In this document: one piece after another, positions 9,038 to 16,163 of the stretch
Numbering within the stretch: the stretch's first letter is position 1
Layout of the letters: each line of letters opens with the position of its first letter
Source: Eubacterium sp.
GTDB taxonomy: Bacteria; Bacillota; Clostridia; Lachnospirales; Lachnospiraceae
NCBI GenBank assembly: GCA_024684035.1
Contig: JAIKXQ010000080.1
Coordinates: forward strand, 1-47,680
Length of the DNA stretch: 47,680 nucleotides
Reading direction: 5' to 3'
Made by a program: the position numbers and the translations under genes
The notes under the pieces: generated by a model
The model's database searches: none
The model's input: the letters and a program-made list of their open reading frames with translations, nothing else
What the model was told of the DNA's origin: nothing

Positions 9038-10150
9038 TTACCGGTACACGGTCCAGATCGGTCCGCCGTTTGCGCGTCCTGCGTCGAGCTGGCTCACAAT
9101 GAGTGCCGGATCATAGTGGGTCTTTGTCCGCTTGAGGCTGACCGGATCGGCCACTGAGATGGTTCCGTCCTCATTGAGTGAAGTGAGGATGATGAAGTGA
9201 CCGGAGTCTGTGAAATCACCGGGACCCATGAGGCACACCAGCAGGTGGCCGGCCTGTAGTTCCCCGCGGATCATATCTTCGGAAATGGAATCCTGCCTGC
9301 TCACAACATTCAGGCCGTAAGCGTTCAGGGAGTTTTGAATCAGAGTGTTGTAGGAGCCACTTCCTCTGGCAAAATCGTGATCACTGACAGCCCATTCTGC
9401 CATGACGATGGGAGTGATCTGATCCGGGCTGTTTCCGAAGGAATTTGCGATCATTGCGCAAACTGTCGGTCCGCAGCCGTACTCGTGGAAGGTATCGGTT
9501 CCTCCCCACAGGTAATCCCTCCAGAGAGGATCTGCCTGGTTGTAGTAGAGCATTGGTCCCATCGCGGTGTGAAGCATCAGGTAGTTATTTGCAGTCTGAG
9601 CAAAGTCGGAGGCAGCGTCCGTTGATTCTTCCGTTGGGACGGTAGTCTCACCCAAGGGGATGGGATCGTTCTTTTCGGCGTCCTCTGCACTGGCTTCTGT
9701 ACCGGTCTCTGCACCTGAGGCTACGGTATCTTTTTTCTTTTTCTTTTTTTGGCTGGTGTTCTGTGAACCGGCGGAGCCTGCGGCAGATCTGTCTCCGGAG
9801 GAATTCAGGATGGTGCCTTCTGTGGTTGGCTCTGAATTCTTGTCAGCATTCACGGGATTTGCCGTCAGGACTTCATAGGGTACCTGGGATGAGTCGGACG
9901 AGGCTACTGCATTCGCAGAACGGCGTTCTACGCCTCTGAGAAAGGATTTCACGCCGTTTGACACCGGAGTGATGGAAAGAATCGCAGCCATGGCAAAAAG
10001 GAGAAGCGTGGCCAATCTGGAGCGCTGTCGCTCGCGCTCCATTCTCCGGTTCTGCTCAACAAGCCGGGAATGATTGTCGCGGATAAAACGGCCGTTTTTT
10101 GTAGTTATATCATGTTGCGAAACGTGGTCCTGTGTAAGTCTGTCATTCAT
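9038..10150 (-). CDS. Membrane-anchored C39-like cysteine peptidase
   Basis: The protein has 370 residues when read from the ATG at 10150, which has GGGGAGAG just upstream; an in-frame ATG 12 codons earlier lacks a site. A cytoplasmic N-terminus with many Arg is followed by one membrane segment (about 47-68, LATLLLFAMAAILSITPV), then a Ser/Thr/Lys/Glu-rich linker of about 110 residues, and a C-terminal domain from about 195. That domain has a papain-like layout: Cys in YGCGPTVCAMI, His in DSGHFIIL and Asp in VADPVSL, as in Peptidase_C39-like (C39_2) proteins. It should act outside the cell; targets are unknown. It is not next to an ABC exporter or bacteriocin gene, so it is not a classical leader peptidase. 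The gene lies downstream of the che genes but after their terminator. Confidence 0.85.
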   Translation of the reverse strand: MNDRLTQDHVSQHDITTKNGRFIRDNHSRLVEQNRRMERERQRSRLATLLLFAMAAILSITPVSNGVKSFLRGVERRSANAVASSDSSQVPYEVLTANPVNADKNSEPTTEGTILNSSGDRSAAGSAGSQNTSQKKKKKKDTVASGAETGTEASAEDAEKNDPIPLGETTVPTEESTDAASDFAQTANNYLMLHTAMGPMLYYNQADPLWRDYLWGGTDTFHEYGCGPTVCAMIANSFGNSPDQITPIVMAEWAVSDHDFARGSGSYNTLIQNSLNAYGLNVVSRQDSISEDMIRGELQAGHLLVCLMGPGDFTDSGHFIILTSLNEDGTISVADPVSLKRTKTHYDPALIVSQLDAGRANGGPIWTVYR

Positions 10151-10287
10151 ACTTTTCTCTCCCCATGATATGGAAAAATGTATCATTTCAGATGTTCAGA
10201 AACCAGAATGTTTATATCTATATCATATCATTTTTTTTATTGGTTTTCCAGTATTTAAGAACCGTTATACTGGTATAGATCAAGTAA

Positions 10288-10331
10288 AGCCGCCCATCGG
10301 GAGCCGTATGCCGGCAGCCCGATGGGCGGCT
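10288..10331 (-). terminator. Terminator of the che operon
   Basis: A perfect 14-bp stem (AGCCGCCCATCGGG and its complement) lies 7 nt beyond the cheB stop. On the minus strand it is followed by TTACTTGATC, a poor T run, so it may terminate with help or mainly protect the 3' end. Confidence 0.7.
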
Positions 10332-10338
10332 GAAAAGA

Positions 10339-10917
10339 CTATTTCATTCCAAGTTCTTGAAGCAGAAGAGATCCGATGCTTGTGACCGGTGCCTGTCTGT
10401 CTACGGCTCCGATTTTGTATGCCTCCATGGGCATTCCATAGACGATGCAGGATTCCTTGTCCTGGCCGATGGTGTAGGCTCCTTTTTGATGCATGCGAAG
10501 AAGTCCCTGTGCTCCGTCGGCACCCATACCGGTCAGGATCACGCCGAGAGCCCGGCTTCCTGCATGATCGGCGACAGAATTGAAGAGGACATCAACCGAA
10601 GGAGCGTGCCCGTTAAAACGGGGCTCTTCCGTGACAGAGACTCTGTAGCCGTTTCCGATACGTGTGACGCGCATCTGGAAACCGCCCGGCGCAATGAGAA
10701 TAAGCCCTTTCTCAACTACATCGCCGTTTACCGCCTCGCGCACTCTCATATTGCAGATTCTGTCCAGACGATCGGCATACATCTTTGTAAAGCCGCCGGG
10801 CATATGCTGAGTAACGACGATGCCCGGGGTCTGTGCGGGCAGATCTTTTACTACTTCCAGGATTGCATCCGTACCACCGGTTGATGCACCGATGGCAATC
10901 AGGTCTCTAATTACCAT
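10339..10917 (-). CDS. cheB: Chemotaxis protein-glutamate methylesterase, catalytic domain only (CheB)
   Basis: The protein has 192 residues from the ATG at 10917, 5 nt after the cheR stop; a longer frame would overlap cheR. It is the complete CheB methylesterase domain with the catalytic triad visible: Ser12 in GASTGG, His38 in TQHMPGG and Asp in GMGADGA. It removes methyl groups from chemoreceptors, opposing CheR, and may deamidate Gln. The odd point is that the usual N-terminal CheY-like receiver (about 120 residues plus linker) is absent, so CheA cannot activate it by phosphorylation in the usual way. There is no trace of a receiver upstream, because cheR occupies that DNA. Stand-alone CheB domains exist in other bacteria. 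Confidence 0.92.
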   Translation of the reverse strand: MVIRDLIAIGASTGGTDAILEVVKDLPAQTPGIVVTQHMPGGFTKMYADRLDRICNMRVREAVNGDVVEKGLILIAPGGFQMRVTRIGNGYRVSVTEEPRFNGHAPSVDVLFNSVADHAGSRALGVILTGMGADGAQGLLRMHQKGAYTIGQDKESCIVYGMPMEAYKIGAVDRQAPVTSIGSLLLQELGMK

Positions 10918-10922
10918 AATTA

Positions 10923-11738
10923 TCAAATCTCTTTTCTGTAGATGGCTGGTGTGATGTACTTGTAAGGACAATTTGTTTTGCTCAGCCCTTCAGAATGGCC
11001 GATAAACAGATAGCCTTTATCTTCTGTGGCGTCAAAAAATCTCTTCACCAGAGCATCCTTTGTCGGAGCGTCAAAGTAGATCATGACATTCCTGCAGAGG
11101 ATGAGATCAAATTTCTTACGGAAATGAATCGGATCCATCAAATTGAACTGACGGAAGAGAACGTTGTTTCGCAGGATCGGACTTACCGTCCATGTGCCGT
11201 CCGGTCGGGCTGTAAAATACTTGCGCTTCCATGCGTCCGGGATATTGGAAAGGGATTCACTTGTATAGGTGGGATTCACCGCGATGTTCAGCATATCGGT
11301 AGAGAGATCCGTAGCCAGTATTCTGGTATCCCATTTGCCTCCCAGCGCATCGAAGTATTCCTTCAGGATGATGGAAACACTATAGGGTTCCTGTCCTGAG
11401 GAGCAGCCTGCGCTCCAGATATTGATGGAGCGATCTCCTTTATGCTTCTCTGCCAGATAAGGAAGAATCGTATCTTTCAGGAAATCGAAGTGTTGTTCTT
11501 CGCGCATAAAGTATGTATAGTTGGTCGTCAGTTTACCCAGCATGGAAGATATGAGATCAGGCCTTCTGCCGTTAACAATATCGTCCGTGTATGTGTGAAA
11601 GGAGTCATAACCCTGAAGAGCGATGACGTTTGTCAGTCGACTGACGATCAGCTGTTTCTTCTTGTGTAGGTCGATTCCATAGTGACTCTGAATGTATTGA
11701 TACATTCTGGTGAAATCCTCATCGGTGAGAGTGTCCAT
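10923..11738 (-). CDS. cheR: Chemotaxis protein methyltransferase CheR
   Basis: The protein has 271 residues from the ATG at 11738, which is preceded by AGGAGGG; the frame extends upstream but with no ribosome site. It uses SAM to methylate glutamates of chemoreceptors. An N-terminal helical domain (about 1-75) is followed by the SAM-binding domain with SAGCSSGQEPYS, LATDLST and the conserved ILCRNVMIYFD. It sits between cheW and cheB in one operon. The two receptors in this window lack a C-terminal CheR-docking pentapeptide, so binding would be direct. Confidence 0.95.
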   Translation of the reverse strand: MDTLTDEDFTRMYQYIQSHYGIDLHKKKQLIVSRLTNVIALQGYDSFHTYTDDIVNGRRPDLISSMLGKLTTNYTYFMREEQHFDFLKDTILPYLAEKHKGDRSINIWSAGCSSGQEPYSVSIILKEYFDALGGKWDTRILATDLSTDMLNIAVNPTYTSESLSNIPDAWKRKYFTARPDGTWTVSPILRNNVLFRQFNLMDPIHFRKKFDLILCRNVMIYFDAPTKDALVKRFFDATEDKGYLFIGHSEGLSKTNCPYKYITPAIYRKEI

Positions 11739-11870
11739 GATAGAAGTCCCTCCTGTATCTGTCGGTATAAACATACAGAGCCATCCATGTCTCATGCAGT
11801 ACGCGAAGCGGCGTTTCTGGAGAAAGCTTCGGATGACTCTGTGTATAGCTTAACAGCAAATATCCTTAGA

Positions 11871-12359
11871 TCAATTATCTACAAGTGCCCGGCAGTCAAA
11901 CGACATGGCAACGGTGTCGTCATCGAGTTTGAGCATACCGTTCGCAAGCTTCTGCGGGCGCTTCAGCGGGAGCGCGTGGATCTCATTGAGATCGATATCA
12001 AGTACGCTCCGTACATTGTCTACAATGATTCCGAGCGGTACGGAGTCAATGTTGAGCACGATAATACAGGTCTTGCTCGTGTAGTTTACAGGATCCTTAT
12101 CCATCATCAGACGGATATCAATAACCGGGAGGATCTGGCCTCGAAGGTTAATGATGCCCTTTACGTACTCCGGTACCACGGGAAGTGTGGTGATGGTGTG
12201 ATCGTTGATGATCTCGATTACGTACTCGGTACTGAGGAAAAGTACAAGACCGCCGGATTCGAAGGCAAGACAGCGCTGAAGGTTTCTTGTATCTTCAATA
12301 TTCTCTGCCGTATTCTCTGTTACGTTAGAGAGGGACTCTGCTTTAATTTCATCTGCCAT
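11871..12359 (-). CDS. cheW: Chemotaxis adaptor CheW
   Basis: The protein has 162 residues; GAGGAGG lies upstream. After a short polar N-terminus it shows the CheW SH3-like fold: GLVLFLSTEYVIEIIN, VVPEYVKGIINLRGQILPVIDIRL and PLGIIVDNVRSVLDI. CheW couples chemoreceptors to CheA. The gene follows cheA by 14 nt. A 132-nt gap before cheR holds no obvious terminator, so transcription probably continues. Confidence 0.95.
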   Translation of the reverse strand: MADEIKAESLSNVTENTAENIEDTRNLQRCLAFESGGLVLFLSTEYVIEIINDHTITTLPVVPEYVKGIINLRGQILPVIDIRLMMDKDPVNYTSKTCIIVLNIDSVPLGIIVDNVRSVLDIDLNEIHALPLKRPQKLANGMLKLDDDTVAMSFDCRALVDN

Positions 12360-12373
12360 GTATTTTTACCTCC

Positions 12374-14560
12374 TCAAGCATTATCAATGGCTGCAGAATG
12401 GATACCTGCGACATCAAGGATAATACTGATATTTCCGTCACCAAGGATCGTACATCCGCTGATACCTACATTCTTCAGATCGTAGTCGTTAAAGTAAACA
12501 GGAAGCGGTTTTACAACGACCTGCTGTTCGCCGATCAGATCGTCTGCGTAGAGAACGCAGGACTTGTCGCCGGCCTCTACCCAGATGAAGATACCTTCTT
12601 CAATATCTTCATCGTTATAATCGCTCGGAATATTGTAGAAGCGGTTGAGACGGATGACAGGATAGAAGTCACCCATTCTCTCGATCATCTCATGACCTGT
12701 CTCATCAAGAATGATCTCGTCTCTGTTGACCTTGAAGGACTGGCTGATGTTCGCAATCGGAATTGTGAAGATGGATTTTCCGACGGTAACTTTCATACCG
12801 TCGACGATTGCCATTGTAAGCGGAATCTTCAGGGTGATGGTTGTGCCCTTGCCGAGCTCACTGTCGATCTTGACAGCTCCTCCGACAGATTCCACATTCT
12901 TCTTAACAACGTCCATGCCGACGCCTCGGCCGGAATACTCTGTAACCGTCTGGTTCGTGGAGAATCCGGGAAGAAGAATAAGGCCGAGAGCTTCCTTCGG
13001 TGTATATGCGCTCCTGGGTTTGGTCAGGATGCCCTTGGATTCAGCCTTGTCAAGAAGCTTCTCGGAATCCATACCGTAGCCGTCATCGCTGATGGAGATG
13101 ACAACCTCGCTGCTGGTATGAGAAGCGGAGAGGATCAGTTCTCCCTGTGGATCCTTGCCTGCGGAAAGTCGCTCTTCCTTGGTCTCCTCGATTCCGTGAT
13201 CCATACTGTTTCGCACGATGTGCATGATCGGATCCTGGATGCTGTCGATGATGGTCTTGTCAACCTCTGTCTCCTCACCGATGATGGTAAGGCGGACATC
13301 CTTGTTGAGCTTCTGCTTCATATCGCGGACAATTCGGTTCATCTTCTGGAAGATACCGGAGATCGGCACCATTCGAAGAGACATGGAGATGTCCTGCAGA
13401 TCGTCGGTCAGCTTGCGGAGCTGACGGGCAGATTTATTGAAGGTATCAAAGGACTCCTGCGGAAGCATCTTCAGGACAGGAGAGGAAGTTACCATCGACT
13501 CTGTGATAACGATCTCACCTACAAGATCCATCAGGCTGTCAAGTTTCTGAAGGTTGACACTGATCAGACTCTGCTTAACAGGTGCTGCCTTCTTCGCGGG
13601 TGCTTTTGAGGCTGCGGCTGCGGAAGGAGCGGCAGCTTCTGCGGGAGCAGAGGGTGCTGCCTGTTCTTTCTCTGCTGGAGCGGCTGGTGCTGCCGGAGCA
13701 GGAGCCGGAGCAGGAGCCGGTGGCTCTGCTGCGGAAACCGCATCCTGAACTTCGTAAGAACGGATATGACCTTGAGACTGCAGGACGGAAAGAGCTTTCT
13801 TGCTGTCTTCCGGTGTATTGAACGCCATGAAGAATCCGTTATCGATGATCTGCTGTGTGCAGTCTGAATTGTGCTCCATGTCCTCCGGATAGAATCTGAA
13901 ATCGATCTCGCATTCTTTTACTGCATTCACGATCATGAATGCCCGGAGATTCTCCATCCCGACGCCTTCCTCAAGGAAGATATGGATGAAGGTGCTGGCG
14001 TCCTTGTCATTCGGGAGTCCGGACAGCTGTGCGTTCACGAGATCCACATTGCTTGGCGCGGGTGCTTCAGAACCGGAAGCTTCTGCAGCTTCGGCACCGG
14101 AGGGCGCCGCGTCGGCTTCGGATGCGCTCTCTGCAGGCTTCTTGACACCGGAACTGAGCTGTGAAAGAAAGTCTACGATGATCTTGGAAAGAGCGTCTAC
14201 GTTTTCTTCGAGAGGCTCACCATTTTCGACTTTTGAAATCTCGCTTCGAAGATTATCCTCGGAACGGAAAAGAAGATTGAACAGATCTCTCTTCTCAGTG
14301 GCGTCGAGGGAATCAATACCCTTGTCGCGGATAAAGAAGAACAGGTCTTCCATCTTGTGTGCGATTACGGAGATCGATGTGAACTCCATCATTGCGGATG
14401 AGCCCTTGATCGTATGCATGATACGAAAGATCTCATTTACATCGTCAGTGGACATCTCGCCTTCTTTTTCATCGGCTACGAGCATCTCGTCGAGCCTGTC
14501 CAGAAGATCGTTTGTCTCAAAAAGGTACGTTTCAAGCATGCCTTCCATAACATTATCCAT
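12374..14560 (-). CDS. cheA: Chemotaxis histidine kinase CheA
   Basis: The protein has 728 residues. The P1/Hpt domain (about 1-110) carries the phospho-acceptor His49 in MHTIKGSS. A CheY-binding P2-like domain is at about 170-270. A Pro/Ala-rich linker spans about 275-325. Dimerisation (P3, from SLISVNLQKLDSLMDLVGEI), ATPase (P4: HIVRNSMDHGIEE, ISDDGYGMD, GRGVGMDVV) and the CheW-like P5 domain follow in order. It phosphorylates CheY and normally CheB. No cheY lies in the window. A sigma-28-like promoter sits 49 nt upstream in the gap after flgB. All key motifs are intact. Confidence 0.97.
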   Translation of the reverse strand: MDNVMEGMLETYLFETNDLLDRLDEMLVADEKEGEMSTDDVNEIFRIMHTIKGSSAMMEFTSISVIAHKMEDLFFFIRDKGIDSLDATEKRDLFNLLFRSEDNLRSEISKVENGEPLEENVDALSKIIVDFLSQLSSGVKKPAESASEADAAPSGAEAAEASGSEAPAPSNVDLVNAQLSGLPNDKDASTFIHIFLEEGVGMENLRAFMIVNAVKECEIDFRFYPEDMEHNSDCTQQIIDNGFFMAFNTPEDSKKALSVLQSQGHIRSYEVQDAVSAAEPPAPAPAPAPAAPAAPAEKEQAAPSAPAEAAAPSAAAASKAPAKKAAPVKQSLISVNLQKLDSLMDLVGEIVITESMVTSSPVLKMLPQESFDTFNKSARQLRKLTDDLQDISMSLRMVPISGIFQKMNRIVRDMKQKLNKDVRLTIIGEETEVDKTIIDSIQDPIMHIVRNSMDHGIEETKEERLSAGKDPQGELILSASHTSSEVVISISDDGYGMDSEKLLDKAESKGILTKPRSAYTPKEALGLILLPGFSTNQTVTEYSGRGVGMDVVKKNVESVGGAVKIDSELGKGTTITLKIPLTMAIVDGMKVTVGKSIFTIPIANISQSFKVNRDEIILDETGHEMIERMGDFYPVIRLNRFYNIPSDYNDEDIEEGIFIWVEAGDKSCVLYADDLIGEQQVVVKPLPVYFNDYDLKNVGISGCTILGDGNISIILDVAGIHSAAIDNA

Positions 14561-14608
14561 AGATAATTTCCCCTTTGCTGCATAAACTGCGATTATTATA
14601 GGAGTGGG

Positions 14609-14633
14609 TTATCGGTTACCGAGCTATATCTTA
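14609..14633 (-). promoter_or_regulatory. Candidate sigma-28 promoter of cheA
   Basis: Read on the minus strand, TAAG (14633-14630) is followed after 14 nt by CCGATAA (14615-14609). This fits the flagellar sigma consensus with one mismatch in each box. It is 49 nt from the cheA start and could give cheA-cheW-cheR-cheB expression independent of flgB. Confidence 0.6.
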
Positions 14634-14640
14634 ATCAAGG

Positions 14641-15036
14641 TCAGGACTTCGCGGCGGCGTCCAGGCGCTTTAGGCTGTTACTGACCGAGTTGACCAACAT
14701 CTGGTACTCATAAGCTGTCTTGGCGAGTGAGACCTGCTCCTGATCCATATCGACGTTGTTGCCGTCGAGACGGGAAGTTTCATTGTCTGTCGTATGAACT
14801 GTCGCAGTTGTATGTCTGATCGCACGATCGATTTCGTCTGCCTCTCCTGCTCTGACTGTGCCCTTCTTTGCGAGTCGGATTCTCGATGCCAGCGTATCTT
14901 CGAATGTCAGGTATTGAGACTTGAATTTCGGTGTATCAACATTCGCGATATTATTGACCGTTATGTTTTGTCGCTGCCATAGGTAATCCAGAGTCTTCTG
15001 ATCGAGACTCACTTCGTTTCCGTATAGTAGACTCAT
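14641..15036 (-). CDS. flgB: Flagellar basal-body rod protein FlgB
   Basis: The protein has 131 residues from the ATG at 15036, with AAAGG 8 nt upstream; a GTG three codons earlier is less likely. The N-terminus has the rod-family motif NITVNNIANVDTPKFKSQYLTFED and the C-terminus EYQMLVNSVSNSLKRLDAAA, both typical of FlgB. It forms the proximal rod of the flagellum. FlgB genes usually lead a flgB-flgC-fliE cluster; here the next gene, 80 nt on, is cheA, and flgC and fliE are not in the window. Either the rod cluster is split or this is an extra copy. Confidence 0.92.
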   Translation of the reverse strand: MSLLYGNEVSLDQKTLDYLWQRQNITVNNIANVDTPKFKSQYLTFEDTLASRIRLAKKGTVRAGEADEIDRAIRHTTATVHTTDNETSRLDGNNVDMDQEQVSLAKTAYEYQMLVNSVSNSLKRLDAAAKS

Positions 15037-15165
15037 AATACACACCTTTCTGTTCTTCTGTTGACCGGTTCAATCAAAGATCAGATGCAATTACCAATAT
15101 CGCGGAACGGACGAATGACCGAGTCTTGTGTACAATTGAGCACAGACAATCCCGCTACAGCAATA

Positions 15166-15191
15166 ATATCGACACCCTGCCGAAAGATATA
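15166..15191 (-). promoter_or_regulatory. Weak sigma-28-like site upstream of flgB
   Basis: On the minus strand TATA (15191-15188) is followed after 15 nt by TCGATAT (15172-15166), with one mismatch in each box. It is 130 nt from the flgB start. A hairpin with arms AAAGGCG (15205-15211) and CGCCTTT (15231-15237) lies between it and the divergent gene. Confidence 0.35.
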
Positions 15192-15251
15192 AGTAAAGAT
15201 GTATAAAGGCGCTGCATGGAAATCCGCGGCCGCCTTTCCGGTGTACTCCCT

Positions 15252-15276
15252 TATATATAAAGAGCTGAAGCCGATA
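15252..15276 (+). promoter_or_regulatory. Candidate sigma-28 promoter of the gene at 15336
   Basis: TATA at 15252-15255 is followed after 15 nt by CCGATA at 15271-15276, preceded by the G usual in this box. The -10 is near perfect and the -35 has one mismatch. The start codon is 60 nt downstream. Confidence 0.5.
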
Positions 15277-15335
15277 GTAAATATGAATGTATATGCAGTT
15301 TTATTACATTTGGCAATAGGAAGTGAGGTACGCAT

Positions 15336-16055
15336 ATGGCATTGGAATTCAATCAGATTGACAGCAGGATGCTTACATCCGCGGCGGATACCTCTGCGAA
15401 GAAGCTCTCTGTAAATGCGGCAGAGGCTGCAGAGATTGCAGCGGAAGAACTTGAGTTAACAGAAGACGAGGAGCTGGATGGAGCGGCAAAGGAGAATGCG
15501 GCCTCCGTCAAGGAACCTCAGGACGTATATGTGAAATCCACGGAGACAGAGAAGAATACCTCCATTAAGGATGCGGTCAAGATGACAGCCAGTCAGCGTG
15601 CTGCCCTGGTGGAGAGCCTCAAGGCACAGCAGGCCGAGCAGGAGAAGGAATTCCTGAATATGATCCGCAAGTCTCTGGGCGATCAGGCGAATACCTTCCT
15701 GAAGGCAAATGCTACGTTGTCGATGGATGATGACGGAATGTGGCGCTTCCTCGCTGACGGCAATTTCACCGTTGACCTCGAGACAAAGACAAAAGCACAG
15801 GAGGCCATCTCCGAAGACGGAGAGTACGGCATTAAGAAAACCTCGGAGAGGCTTTTCCAGTTCGCTTCGGCGCTGGCAGGAGATGATGTGGAGAAGATGA
15901 AGAAGATGCAGGCTGCAATCCAGGAGGGATATGCGCAGGCTACTGCTTCCTGGGGCAAGGAACTTCCTTCGATCTGTAAGGATACCATCGATGCGACAGA
16001 GAAGTTGTTCGAGGAGTATTACAATAAGCATGAAAGCGCTGCAACTGCAGAATAG
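15336..16055 (+). CDS. Unrecognised acidic protein in the flagellar region (239 aa)
   Basis: GGAAGTGAGG lies upstream of the ATG. I cannot name a family with confidence; the C-terminal half (about 100-232) has the look of a conserved soluble domain seen in motile Firmicutes (FLNMIRKSLGDQANTFLKAN, MWRFLADGNFTVD, ALAGDDVEKMKKMQAAIQEG, WGKELPSICKDTIDAT). Residues 1-90 are low-complexity, rich in Ala and Glu, and probably disordered. There is no signal peptide or membrane segment. The sigma-28-like promoter and position between flgB and chemoreceptor genes suggest that it belongs to the flagellar regulon. It could be a cytoplasmic partner or a secreted flagellar-type substrate; neither is shown. 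Confidence 0.8.
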   Translation: MALEFNQIDSRMLTSAADTSAKKLSVNAAEAAEIAAEELELTEDEELDGAAKENAASVKEPQDVYVKSTETEKNTSIKDAVKMTASQRAALVESLKAQQAEQEKEFLNMIRKSLGDQANTFLKANATLSMDDDGMWRFLADGNFTVDLETKTKAQEAISEDGEYGIKKTSERLFQFASALAGDDVEKMKKMQAAIQEGYAQATASWGKELPSICKDTIDATEKLFEEYYNKHESAATAE

Positions 16056-16163
16056 TTTTTAGATCTGTTTGTAGAGTTGTAACGGGCAGTGCAGACGACA
16101 GAGCTTTCCATCCGTAACTGCAAACATCGTGTGGCACACGATTCATAATCGGGGCAGAAGATC

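Noticed and set aside
11682-12485. Plus-strand frame over cheR/cheW
   Set aside because: It crosses the boundary of three real minus-strand genes and has no supported start.
12398-13609. 403-residue open frame on the plus strand inside cheA
   Set aside because: cheA on the other strand has every expected motif; the plus frame is a shadow of low-complexity codons.
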